Made by a program: the position numbers and the translations under genes
Source: Paenibacillus oenotherae
GTDB taxonomy: Bacteria > Bacillota > Bacilli > Paenibacillales > Paenibacillaceae
Reading direction: 5' to 3'
NCBI RefSeq assembly: GCF_019443105.1
Contig: NZ_JAHZIJ010000011.1
Span: 62,001 to 126,000 of the forward strand
Length of the DNA stretch: 64,000 nt
Shown here: piece after piece, positions 7,849-15,748 of the stretch
How the letters are laid out: the number at the start of each line of letters is the position of its first letter
How positions within the stretch are numbered: the first letter of the stretch is position 1
Notes under the pieces: generated by a model
What the model saw: only the letters and a program-made list of their open reading frames with translations
The model's database searches: none
What the model was told of the DNA's origin: nothing

Positions 7849-8862
7849 TTAGCGCGGTATGGCAATCTGCCGGCGGGCATGAGCCTGATCGATCATGTAA
7901 GCGGCCAGCTGCGAGACGATGGAGATCGGCGCAGTCCGATCGAATCCTTCGAACATTGGGCTCGGATTGCATTCCAGCATGACGAAAGAGCCATCCTTCC
8001 GCATCTTCAGATCTACGCCGCTGAACAGCAGTCCTACGGTCCTGCATGCACGAATACATAGCTCTGCGACCGTTTCGCTGATGGCAATCGGCGTTACGGC
8101 TGCTTGTCCTGCTCGGTAATCAACCCCTTCGCCCTCCAGCTGGAACGCGCCGAGAATGCGGCCATCCAGCACAAACACACGAATATCCTTGCCAGATACA
8201 TATTCTTGAAACAGAGCCGGTGCGTATTCCAGCGTCTTCAATCGTTCAGGCTGCTTGTCCTCTTCCTTCAACAAATGGCAGTGTGCTCCTCCGGCGACGG
8301 GTTTGTAGATGACATCCCGATAACGGGAAAAGCTCAGTACATCATCGCCATTGCCGGTCACAAGTGTATCCGGGACGGGAATGCCGGCCATGCGCAGCAT
8401 CTCTATCTGATAGGGCTTGGCAAAATGAAGCAGCAGCGTATCGACGGGGTTAATAAGCAGCTTGCCGTGAAGTGTCAGGCACTTGAGCCAGGACAGCCAG
8501 GTTGCATAGCGCTCGCGCTGCGCAGCATAAGCGATATAACCTTCACGCTCGATCTGCTCCTGGATCTCCCCGGCATCGAAGCTGGGTGTAGGAAGAAACA
8601 GCGCCCTTAGAAAAAACACATGAACAGGATGAAGCGGCTGCCCGTTGTATCCTGATTCATAGCCTGACAGGCAGCTGTTATTATCCATAGCAGCTTCAAT
8701 TCCCAGCCTGCTGCCGGATCTGAGTGCCAGAGGGAATGATGGCATTGCGACAGTATCGAGAATAACAGCTGCTGCTCCTTGCTTGTTAAGCTCATCCTTC
8801 AAATAAAGACAATGACGCTCTCCTGCTGCACCGACAATGGCTACCGTAATATCGCTTGACAT
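7849..8862 (-). CDS. RimK-like ATP-grasp enzyme, probable graspetide (omega-ester peptide) synthetase
   Basis: A 337-residue ATP-grasp protein. Start ATG 8862 (MSSDITVAIVG) has GGGAGG 8 nt upstream; further upstream in-frame codons lack a site. The order of motifs is that of RimK/glutathione-synthetase-like ligases: INPVDTLLLHFAKPYQIEML with GIPVPDT, DVIYKPVAGGAHC, FQEYVSGKDIRVFVLDGRILGA, and GVDLKMRKDG-SFVMLECNPSPMFEGFD. The final Glu/Asn pair should hold Mg-ATP. The gene lies 211 nt downstream of, and is co-directional with, a 55-residue peptide gene whose core has two TTxxxxEE motifs. This is the precursor-plus-macrocyclase layout of graspetide loci, where the enzyme joins Thr hydroxyls to Glu carboxyls as esters. 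The substrate link is inferred from context. Confidence 0.85.
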   Translation of the reverse strand: MSSDITVAIVGAAGERHCLYLKDELNKQGAAAVILDTVAMPSFPLALRSGSRLGIEAAMDNNSCLSGYESGYNGQPLHPVHVFFLRALFLPTPSFDAGEIQEQIEREGYIAYAAQRERYATWLSWLKCLTLHGKLLINPVDTLLLHFAKPYQIEMLRMAGIPVPDTLVTGNGDDVLSFSRYRDVIYKPVAGGAHCHLLKEEDKQPERLKTLEYAPALFQEYVSGKDIRVFVLDGRILGAFQLEGEGVDYRAGQAAVTPIAISETVAELCIRACRTVGLLFSGVDLKMRKDGSFVMLECNPSPMFEGFDRTAPISIVSQLAAYMIDQAHARRQIAIPR

Positions 8863-8900
8863 ATGGATTCCTCCCATAAAATTGCAGGTTGAACGGATTG

Positions 8901-8953
8901 AACGGCCGCTGAGGGGGTGCGAGGTCACGCGGGCAGCCTTTTCTGCGGCCGTT
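8901..8953 (-). promoter_or_regulatory. Inverted repeat between precursor and ATP-grasp genes
   Basis: AACGGCCGC and GCGGCCGTT form a perfect 9-bp GC-rich stem around a 35-nt loop, 38 nt upstream of the ATP-grasp start. No U-tract follows on the minus strand, so it is not a classic terminator. It could stabilise the precursor mRNA or tune the precursor-to-enzyme ratio. A second, smaller palindrome (AACCAGCT-AGCTGGTT, 9060-9075) overlaps the precursor stop codon. Confidence 0.5.
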
Positions 8954-9073
8954 CTTCCCTACCATCCTTACAGTTCAGATCGTGCAAGATTCGGTTCAGT
9001 ACGATTATCAATCGTTTTTATATGGAATGATGCCTTGAAATCTGCAGCGGAGATGCAAGAACCAGCTAGCTGG

Positions 9074-9241
9074 TTAGCATCCGCCTTCTTCTCCAATAGC
9101 CATCGTTGTAAAAATGTCTCCGCCTTCTTCTCCAATCGCAAGTGTCGTGTAGATCCGGTCGCGCGCTTCGGAATTAGCGAACAGCGCTGCATTGGATTTG
9201 CGGGTTTCCAGCTCCGTGATGAACATACGTTGGTTGTCCAT
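9074..9241 (-). CDS. Graspetide precursor peptide with two TTxxxxEE cores
   Basis: A 55-residue peptide. Residues 1-31 form a leader containing FANSEARDRIY. The core is TTLAIGEEGG (32-41), linker DIF, TTMAIGEEGG (45-54), and a final Cys55. Each repeat fits TT-x4-EE, the motif of plesiocin-type (group 2) graspetides, in which two Thr side chains are esterified to two Glu side chains to give a bicyclic hairpin. The ribosome site AAGGAGGTGA (9250-9259) is near-perfect. An identical 18-bp DNA segment recurs 39 bp (13 codons) apart (9080-9097 and 9119-9136), which indicates internal duplication of the core. The ATP-grasp gene follows. No protease or exporter gene is adjacent. Confidence 0.88.
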   Translation of the reverse strand: MDNQRMFITELETRKSNAALFANSEARDRIYTTLAIGEEGGDIFTTMAIGEEGGC

Positions 9242-9297
9242 TGTTGTATTCACCTCCTTGCTGAATGAGAGTGGGAGGTACCTTTGCCCCGATCTAA

Positions 9298-9306
9298 ATT
9301 ATACCA
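9298..9306 (-). promoter_or_regulatory. Extended -10 promoter for the precursor peptide gene
   Basis: On the minus strand TGG-TATAAT (TATAAT at 9303-9298 with the preceding TG dinucleotide) is a consensus extended -10 element. I see no good -35 hexamer at 17 nt. Transcription would start near 9290, leaving a 5' leader of about 50 nt before ATG 9241. Confidence 0.6.
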
Positions 9307-9309
9307 GAC

Positions 9310-9554
9310 AGTCCAATGCCTAGAAATCCGGCCAAAAGTCATAAATGAGAGCGCTTTATTTAAGTCCGTTAGGGTCCTATTAACTAAAACTTCGACCATA
9401 CAAGCCATGATTATCCATCGTAACAAAAATTGTCTATTCATTCGGCGTAGCCTATGCAACATAACAAGATAGCTCTCCGGGACTTATTAAGATGAATGCA
9501 GATTGCAATATTCCTTTTGCTTCTTGAAATTAGATATGTAAACAACAAGAGAGG
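9310..9554. other. Intergenic region upstream of the graspetide locus
   Basis: About 245 bp, AT-rich, between the precursor promoter and repeat copy B. Several short open frames exist but none has a ribosome site. I see no further element here. Confidence 0.5.
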
Positions 9555-10159
9555 TGTCCGAAAAGTCCAATATCCACTGAGTCAGTCCCCAATGATGTGA
9601 AAAAGATGCCTCCAAAACCACTAAAAAGTGAGCTGGAAGCATCTTTTTCATTGCATATGGGAGACTTGCTCTTCCAGATAGCATTCATTCTCTCCGCCGT
9701 CATAACCTGCAGGGGCTGGGAGATTTCCCAGCGCTGCCTTCCCCTTTATCCAAGTTTGGAGTGCAGGCAGAGCGACGGAGTAAGAAGCCTGCGAATGTGC
9801 ATGAATTTTGGTTACAAGACGCCATAACGGTAACATTCCTGTGATGAAGCATGAATTTGAGAAATAATCGGCCGATATGGGCAAACGAAGGTGAAATACC
9901 TGCACGCTGGCAGGCATTCCACCTTCAAAGGGTCAAAAATGAGAAAATAACTGCCGTTTCGCAGGTTTTGCCCAGCGTAGTTCGCATCTCGCATATCTCT
10001 TTTTCCGTACCGTGCACGCCTCCCGGCGGTGTTTGAATGACAGCTCGTCCTCTGGCGAGGAGTAAGTCAAGTCAACAGTCCCGTGATCGCAGGCAGTCCG
10101 TCCACATCGTACAGCTTCTTAAAATTGGAGCTGAGATTACCAACATGGACTTCGGGACA
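9555..10159 (+). repeat. Four-palindrome intergenic element, copy B (apparently full length)
   Basis: The left end TGTCCGAAAAGTCC (9555-9568) and right end GGACTTCGGGACA (10147-10159) form imperfect terminal inverted repeats. Inside, in order: a terminator-like hairpin (about 9600-9650), four palindromic units at 9788-9803, 9838-9853, 9899-9914 and 9950-9965 (spacings 50, 61 and 51), a 40-nt hairpin at 9887-9926, and a right arm that contains a 25-nt segment (10045-10069) repeated exactly in copy C. It encodes no credible protein. Size and ends suggest a non-autonomous mobile element (MITE-like). No target duplication is evident. Confidence 0.82.
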
Positions 10160-10184
10160 ACTCCTTTGGGACACCGATTGTTGG

Positions 10185-10646
10185 TCAGGACGTTGTCGTT
10201 CCAGCAGAAGCGGAGCCGTTAAATGCGACAGGTCCGGACAAGATGATGGCATCCGATGTGGATGAAATAAATAGCGTATATCTGATCTCACCTGCCAAAA
10301 CTGCTGCTGCTGGCGGGAAATCACCCGCAGTTATACTAAGCGGACTGAATACCCGGATAAAATCAGTATCGAACACCTGCTGGTGAATCAACACTCCGGT
10401 TCCGGCTGTACTTGACCCATTCCTTTCGATTGTTAAAGTTATTACAGGTTCTGCTTCAGTATCAACCGTTAACCCGACAGTTCCTTCAAGCGCAATCCTT
10501 ACATTAGCCGCATTTCCCGAATGAATGGCACCTCCCGTCTGAAGGCCGATATCGCCTATTAACAGTGGAGTAGTCGATAAAGGATCCGTCCCGTTGCTGT
10601 TGTTCGAATGAATGGAAATTCGTTCGTCCAGAAAAACAATTGACAT
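10185..10646 (-). CDS. Beta-rich, Ser/Thr/Gly-rich protein of unknown function
   Basis: A 153-residue protein. ATG 10646 (MSIVFLDERI) is preferred, with GAGGAG about 10 nt upstream; GTG 10652 is possible. The sequence is rich in Ala, Gly, Ser, Thr and Ile/Val, predicting a beta-sheet fold, and ends GSASAGTTTS. It has no signal peptide, no Lys and few charged residues. Composition recalls spore-surface or appendage proteins, but I cannot name a family. Its 3' end is only 25 bp from the right end of repeat copy B. Confidence 0.65.
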   Translation of the reverse strand: MSIVFLDERISIHSNNSNGTDPLSTTPLLIGDIGLQTGGAIHSGNAANVRIALEGTVGLTVDTEAEPVITLTIERNGSSTAGTGVLIHQQVFDTDFIRVFSPLSITAGDFPPAAAVLAGEIRYTLFISSTSDAIILSGPVAFNGSASAGTTTS

Positions 10647-10897
10647 AAACACTCATCTCCTCTCTCCTAGTACAAGCATTGCTATATTATATGGGACAGC
10701 ATTCAAATAGAAACGTTAATTGCCCACAAAATATGAAATAGGCTCTGTTCATGTACCGTCCAAAAAATGGAGGAAGATTATAACATAAAATTTGGCGGTA
10801 CGGGGATAAGTTTCATCCTGTTCAAACCGTATTTACAGCAACCGCATGATCATTTAACAATAGATATATGAAATCCATTATTCAATTAAAGGTTGAG
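10647..10897. other. Intergenic region, probable minus-strand promoter
   Basis: An AT-rich gap. A TATATTATA-containing stretch near 10682-10690 could supply a -10 element for the minus-strand gene ending at 10185. Nothing else is clear. Confidence 0.35.
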
Positions 10898-11101
10898 ATG
10901 AGCATGCTGGAGCTAATAAGCGAAATGATTAGTGAACTAACCTTGCTCACCAAAAAGGAGCAAAGTGCGATTTGTCAGGCATTCGCGGATAGTGTGATTT
11001 ATGAGGATGCGGGTGAGTGCACCATAGAGCTGTTAATTGTAGAACGGCTGTTAGAATTGCCGGGCGGATATATTTCAGACGCGATATCCCATAGAGAATA
11101 A
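10898..11101 (+). CDS. Possible small acidic protein
   Basis: A 67-residue open frame from ATG 10898 (MSMLELISEMISEL) with a weak AAAGGTTGAG site. An upstream ATG at 10868 has no site. The sequence is strongly helical and acidic, with LTKKEQSAICQAF and ERLLELPGGYIS. I do not recognise it, and it lacks the SQELD signature of Spo0E-type phosphatases. The hairpin at 11160-11203 could end its transcript. It may be a real small gene or chance. Confidence 0.35.
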   Translation: MSMLELISEMISELTLLTKKEQSAICQAFADSVIYEDAGECTIELLIVERLLELPGGYISDAISHRE

Positions 11102-11159
11102 CTGGCTTATGAAATGAACTATCGATTTCTATCGCGTTCCCAGAAGAATGCCTGGGCAA

Positions 11160-11203
11160 CAAAAAAATCCTCAAACCCTTGATGTCACTGGGTTTGAGGA
11201 TTT
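11160..11203. terminator. Bidirectional terminator serving tRNA-Arg (minus) and the small ORF (plus)
   Basis: A 12-bp perfect stem (ATCCTCAAACCC / GGGTTTGAGGAT) is flanked by seven A on the left and a T-rich run on the right, so it forms a terminator on either strand. It lies 37 nt beyond the tRNA 3' end. Confidence 0.85.
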
Positions 11204-11239
11204 TATCTATATATTGAACCTGACTCATCTTAATTATAA

Positions 11240-11316
<77 letters not shown>

Positions 11317-11388
11317 ACGTAATGGATATTATAGCATGCGTTTTTGGGTTTGCGCAAGAGGGAATTGAAAATTTGTTTTTTATGTGAC

Positions 11389-11458
11389 TGACCGGTCAAT
11401 CAATTTGACTTTTGAACAAAGTTCAAATAGTATTTCAGTATAGTTGAACAAAGTTCAA
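11389..11458 (+). promoter_or_regulatory. RND exporter promoter with three palindromic operators
   Basis: TTGACT (11405-11410) and TAGTAT (11428-11433) are spaced 17 nt. The spacer holds the perfect palindrome TTGAACAAAGTTCAA (11412-11426). The same 15-mer recurs at 11444-11458, 32 bp centre to centre, about three helical turns. A third palindrome, TGACCGGTCA (11389-11398), lies just upstream of the -35. A repressor on the first 15-mer would block RNA polymerase directly. The TetR-type regulator encoded at 14647 is the obvious candidate. Confidence 0.85.
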
Positions 11459-11489
11459 AAAAATATCGAGACAGATTGGGAGTGGATTT

Positions 11490-14400
11490 GTGAAAGGGAT
11501 TATTGGTTTTTCGATCAATAATAAGTTTGCGATATGGCTCATGACCATCATTATTACTATCGGCGGTTTGTACGCTGGACTTAACATGAAGCAGGAAACA
11601 ATTCCTAACATTGAAGTGCCGATTCTAATGGTGAATACCGTTTATCCCGGTGCTGCACCAGAGGAAGTTGCGGACAACCTTACGAAGCTGCTGGAGACGA
11701 GGGTCAAGAACCTGAGCGGCATTACAGCCTACAACTCCACTTCGAGAGAGAATGTTTCTTCCATCGTTCTGGAATATGACTACAGCAAGGATATGAAGGA
11801 GGCGGAGAGCGAGCTGAGTGCTGTGCTGGACGGGTTTGAAGCTCCAGAAGGCGCTCAATCGCCGCAAATCTCCAAGCTAAGCCTGAATGATTTTCCAGTC
11901 GTCTCGCTTAGCGTAACGGACAAAGCCTTGTCGCTCGAAGATGTGACCAAGCTGATCGAGAATGAAATTAAACCATCGCTTGAAGGCATCGACGGGATCG
12001 GGACGGTAGCAATTGCGGGACAGCATCTCAAGGAAGTGCTGCTGACCTTTGACAAGGTCAAGATGCAGGAGCTCGGCCTGAGTGAAGAGACAGTCCGGGC
12101 CATCGTTGGAGCGTCGGCGATCAAAGCTCCGCTTGGCTTGTTCGAATTGGACAAGACGGAGAAGGCTATTGTAGTTGACGGCAATATTACGACACTAGAG
12201 CAGCTTAAGAACCTCGCGGTTCCTGTTATTCCATCCGGGGTAGGGTCAGGTGCAGGTGCGGGAGCAATCGGCCAGGTACAGGCAGGCATGGGACAGGAGC
12301 AGCAGCTGGCAGCAGGCGGGCCGATGCAGGGCATCCCGACGATCAAGCTGTCGGATATTGCGGATATCAAGCTGGAAGGCAAGGCGGAGTCGATCTCCCG
12401 CACGAACGGCCAGGAGTCCATCGGAATTAACATTACGAAGGCTTCCGATGCCAATACGGTTGATGTTGTAAATGCGGTAAAGGAAATAGCTGATAATTTC
12501 GAACAGGATCATAAGGGTCTTGAAATCATCGTCCTGCTTGATCAGGGCAAGCCGATTGAGGATTCAGTCAGTACGATGTTTGATAAAGCATTGTTTGGCG
12601 CATTATTCGCCGTCATTGTTATTATGCTCTTCTTGAGAAACATCCGCACGACCATTATATCCATTGTTTCCATCCCGCTGTCGCTTGTTATTGCAATATT
12701 GATCTTGAAGCAGATGGATATTACGCTCAATATTATGACGCTTGGCGCGATGACGGTAGCGATTGGACGGGTAGTTGACGACTCGATTGTCGTTATCGAG
12801 AACAGCTACCGCCGAATGTCGCTTCGCACGGAGAAGCTGAAGGGCAAGGAGCTTATTACCGAAGCAACGCGAGAAATGTTTATCCCGATTCTTTCGTCAA
12901 CGCTTGTTACGATTGCTGTATTCGTACCGCTCGGAACGGTTAGCGGGCCAATCGGCGAGATCTTTATGCCATTTGCTTTGACGATGGTGTTCGCGCTGCT
13001 GGCTTCACTGCTTGTAGCGATTACGATTGTGCCGATGATGACACATCTCATGTTCCGCAATGGTCTCAAGGACAAGCAAAAGCATGAGGAGAAGGCAGGC
13101 AAGCTGGCGCTGAAATACCGTCAAGTTCTCAACTGGTCCTTGAATCACAAAATTATTACCTTCCTGCTGGCAATTGTTCTGCTTGGCGGAAGCTTCGTTC
13201 TGGTTCCCAAGGTCGGCTTCAGCTTCCTTCCGGAAGAGCCGGAGAAGTATGCAATGGTTACGTACACGCCTGGTCCAGGGAAATTGATCGGCGATGTTGA
13301 GCAAACAGCACTGGAAGCGGAGAAGCTGATTATGGCCCGTGAAGGCGTCACGAATCTGCAGTATTCCGTCGGCGGCGAGAATCCGCTCAGCTTTGGCCCG
13401 AATAAGAATGCGCTGTTCTATGTGCAGTACGAGAGCGATACAAAGGATTTCAATGATGAGAAGGCTGCGCTTATTGAAGCGATGTCCACGGTCGAGCCGA
13501 CAGGCAAATGGGCCGAGATGGATTTTGGCGGAGGTCTTGGCGGCAGCAAAATGAGCTTGTCTATCTATGGCGACACCATCGAAGATATTAAGCCAGTCGT
13601 CGGGCAAGTGGAAGAGATTATGAAGGGCAATGAATCGCTGGAGAAAGTCGAGTCATCTCTATCCAAACAATATGAGCAGTATACACTCGTGGCAGACCAG
13701 CAGAAGCTGAGCCAATACGGCTTGACTGCCGGAGAGATCGCCATGAAGCTAAGTCCGATGCGCGAGCGTCCGGTACTGACGCAGGTAGAGGTGGAAGGCA
13801 AACAATATAACGTATATGTGGAAGTCGATAAGAAGCAATACAATACGATTGCTGACATTGAGAATGAAACCATAACTTCGAAGCTGGGCATTTCCGTACC
13901 GCTCAAGGATGTTGTGAAGGTAGAAGAAGGAACAACAGCGAACACCATTACACGCAAGGACGGCAAGCTGTTCATTGAAGTGTCGGCCAAAGTGACCTCG
14001 AAGGATGTAGGGTCCGTATCCACCGCTATCCAGAAAGAAGTTGACAAGCTGGAACTGCCTGCGTCTGTAAAGGTTGATTTTGGCGGAGTAACGGAGCAGC
14101 TTAACGATACAATGACACAGCTCGGACTCGCTATGCTGGCTGCAATTGCGATTGTCTATCTGCTGCTCGTTATTACTTTCGGCGGCGCATTGACACCATT
14201 CGCCATCTTATTCTCGCTGCCGTTCACCATCATTGGCGCATTGGTCGGCTTGTATCTTGCTGGTGAAACGATCAGTGCTCCGGCGATGATGGGAGCGCTC
14301 ATGCTGATCGGTATCGTTGTAACCAATGCTATCGTTCTCATTGACCGTGTGCTGCATATGGAGAAGGAAGGACTATCCACCCGTGAGGCGCTGCTGGAGG

Positions 14401-14630
14401 CAGCAGGTACGAGACTTCGTCCAATTCTGATGACCGCGCTCGCTACGATTGGCGCTCTGCTCCCGCTTGTGCTTGGCTTCGAAGGCGGCAGCGGCGGTCT
14501 GATCTCCAAGGGGCTGGGTATTACGGTTATCGGCGGTCTGACAAGCTCGACGCTGCTTACCTTGTTGATCGTGCCAATCGTATATGAGTTCCTGGCGAAA
14601 TTCCGCAGAAAATCCGCTAACCAAGAGTAA
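11490..14630 (+). CDS. RND-family efflux transporter (SwrC/YerP-like)
   Basis: A 1046-residue inner-membrane proton antiporter with the RND plan: one N-terminal membrane helix, a large extracytoplasmic loop (about 40-340), a helix cluster, a second loop (about 560-850) and a final helix cluster. TM4 carries VVDDSIVVIEN, the acidic pair of the proton relay. A Gly/Ala-rich insertion (SGVGSGAGAGAIGQ, about 247-262) lies in the first loop. In B. subtilis the homologue SwrC exports surfactin. Start is GTG 11490 after GGGAGTGG. No membrane-fusion or outer-membrane partner is adjacent, as usual in Gram-positives. The TetR regulator follows directly. Confidence 0.92.
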   Translation: MKGIIGFSINNKFAIWLMTIIITIGGLYAGLNMKQETIPNIEVPILMVNTVYPGAAPEEVADNLTKLLETRVKNLSGITAYNSTSRENVSSIVLEYDYSKDMKEAESELSAVLDGFEAPEGAQSPQISKLSLNDFPVVSLSVTDKALSLEDVTKLIENEIKPSLEGIDGIGTVAIAGQHLKEVLLTFDKVKMQELGLSEETVRAIVGASAIKAPLGLFELDKTEKAIVVDGNITTLEQLKNLAVPVIPSGVGSGAGAGAIGQVQAGMGQEQQLAAGGPMQGIPTIKLSDIADIKLEGKAESISRTNGQESIGINITKASDANTVDVVNAVKEIADNFEQDHKGLEIIVLLDQGKPIEDSVSTMFDKALFGALFAVIVIMLFLRNIRTTIISIVSIPLSLVIAILILKQMDITLNIMTLGAMTVAIGRVVDDSIVVIENSYRRMSLRTEKLKGKELITEATREMFIPILSSTLVTIAVFVPLGTVSGPIGEIFMPFALTMVFALLASLLVAITIVPMMTHLMFRNGLKDKQKHEEKAGKLALKYRQVLNWSLNHKIITFLLAIVLLGGSFVLVPKVGFSFLPEEPEKYAMVTYTPGPGKLIGDVEQTALEAEKLIMAREGVTNLQYSVGGENPLSFGPNKNALFYVQYESDTKDFNDEKAALIEAMSTVEPTGKWAEMDFGGGLGGSKMSLSIYGDTIEDIKPVVGQVEEIMKGNESLEKVESSLSKQYEQYTLVADQQKLSQYGLTAGEIAMKLSPMRERPVLTQVEVEGKQYNVYVEVDKKQYNTIADIENETITSKLGISVPLKDVVKVEEGTTANTITRKDGKLFIEVSAKVTSKDVGSVSTAIQKEVDKLELPASVKVDFGGVTEQLNDTMTQLGLAMLAAIAIVYLLLVITFGGALTPFAILFSLPFTIIGALVGLYLAGETISAPAMMGALMLIGIVVTNAIVLIDRVLHMEKEGLSTREALLEAAGTRLRPILMTALATIGALLPLVLGFEGGSGGLISKGLGITVIGGLTSSTLLTLLIVPIVYEFLAKFRRKSANQE

Positions 14631-14646
14631 GGAGGGCGGTGCAGTC

Positions 14647-15546
14647 GTGGAAGGTACAGGCAAGAAGCAACAAATTATTGAGACAGCCATCAAGTGCTTC
14701 TCCGAGAAAGGGTATCGGGGCACATCGATTCAGGATATTGCCGATACGCTTGGAATTGCCAAGGGCTCCATGTACTTCTATTTCAAATCGAAGGAAGATT
14801 TGCTCCATTCCATTTGCAAATATTATCTGGAGCATCTGGGGAAGTATATTTCCCATATCGAGCATATTCCGAATTTGTCGCCGCGGGAGAAGCTGAGGGA
14901 AATGGTGTCTCAGGGGTTCAGGCAATATGAAGAGCATAAGAGCTTCATCGTAATTCTTATGCAGGAGCGGTTCGAACTCAATGAAGAGATTCATGAGCTG
15001 ATGATTAAAGCCAGAAGACAAGGGCTGCTGTGCAGCCAGCGCCTGATTTGCAAGATCTATGGCCAGGAGGTGGAGCCGTATGCATGTGATGCGGCTTTCC
15101 TGTTCCATTCCTTGATAGACGGCTATCTAAGTTTGTGCATTATGGAGAAGAGATCCTATGATGTCGATAAATTAGCGGATTTTGTCATGAAAAGAACAGA
15201 TGAGATCGTGTTCGGCATGATTACCAGCGAAGCAGCGACGATTCTGGGCGAGGAAGCGCTGATGGAATGGGAAGCTTCTGCTGCGGGCGGCAGTCAAGGC
15301 GAGAAAGTCGGTGTGATGGGCGGTATAGCTGCCATTCGTGCCGCGCTGGAGCAAGCGAGCCTCCCGGAAGAGCAGTTGGGCGAGATCATCTCCTCGCTTC
15401 AGGTGATGGAGACCGAATTCGAGAAGGTGGAGCCGCAGCCGATCGTCATTAAGGGCATGCTGTCACTGATCAAGAGCATGAAAGTTAATGAGCTGAAGAA
15501 GCATCTCCCAAAGCTTGAGCAAGACATTAAAGATCTGATAGGTTGA
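14647..15546 (+). CDS. TetR-family regulator with long C-terminal extension
   Basis: A 299-residue repressor-like protein. Start GTG 14647 follows AAGGAGGG, which overlaps the exporter stop, so the two genes are coupled. The helix-turn-helix is near residues 27-55 (TSIQDIADTLGIAKGSMYFYFKSKEDLL). Residues about 60-200 form the ligand-binding/dimer domain. The remaining 90 or so residues (from EASAAGGSQGEK onward) are an unusual tail with a helical C-terminal part (ELKKHLPKLEQDIKDLI). Typical TetR proteins are about 190-230 residues. It probably represses the exporter through the palindromes at 11389-11458, with an exported compound as ligand. Confidence 0.9.
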   Translation: MEGTGKKQQIIETAIKCFSEKGYRGTSIQDIADTLGIAKGSMYFYFKSKEDLLHSICKYYLEHLGKYISHIEHIPNLSPREKLREMVSQGFRQYEEHKSFIVILMQERFELNEEIHELMIKARRQGLLCSQRLICKIYGQEVEPYACDAAFLFHSLIDGYLSLCIMEKRSYDVDKLADFVMKRTDEIVFGMITSEAATILGEEALMEWEASAAGGSQGEKVGVMGGIAAIRAALEQASLPEEQLGEIISSLQVMETEFEKVEPQPIVIKGMLSLIKSMKVNELKKHLPKLEQDIKDLIG

Positions 15547-15556
15547 AGAACGTGGA

Positions 15557-15603
15557 AGGGGCAGTTCTGCATCGCTTGCAAGCCGTGCAGAGCTGTCCTT
15601 TTT
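15557..15603 (+). terminator. Terminator after the tetR-type gene
   Basis: The imperfect stem GGGGCAGTTCTGCA / TGCAGAGCTGTCC has a loop of about 15 nt and is followed by TTTTT, 10 nt after the regulator's stop. It closes the exporter-regulator operon. Confidence 0.75.
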
Positions 15604-15678
15604 ATGCAGGAAAGAAGCAAGGGGCAGGAAGAGGTGCTTCACTTCATCCCGGTGATGGTAATCAACAACAGGTAGTGT

Positions 15679-15684
15679 TATAAT
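15679..15684 (+). promoter_or_regulatory. -10 element upstream of the YsoA-like gene
   Basis: TATAAT at 15679-15684. No convincing -35 is seen. It would start transcription near 15691, leaving about 58 nt before the proposed AUC initiation codon. Confidence 0.45.
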
Positions 15685-15748
15685 CGTACTCAAAACTCCA
15701 ATGATGTCCTGTGAACAGCGGCGGTTACATAGACAAGGCGGTGATTCT

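Noticed and set aside
8837-9268. Plus-strand open frame of 143 codons antisense to the graspetide precursor
   Set aside because: It has no ribosome site and its length is explained by the opposite strand. The minus-strand 55-codon frame has a near-perfect site, a promoter and a repeated motif.
9555-10159. Insertion sequence with its own transposase
   Set aside because: No open frame of transposase size or with a DDE-type motif is present in any copy; at most a non-autonomous element.
10185-10646. Second RiPP precursor or adhesin near the graspetide locus
   Set aside because: The protein is 153 residues, beta-rich and without a leader/core layout or repeats matching the ATP-grasp substrate motif.
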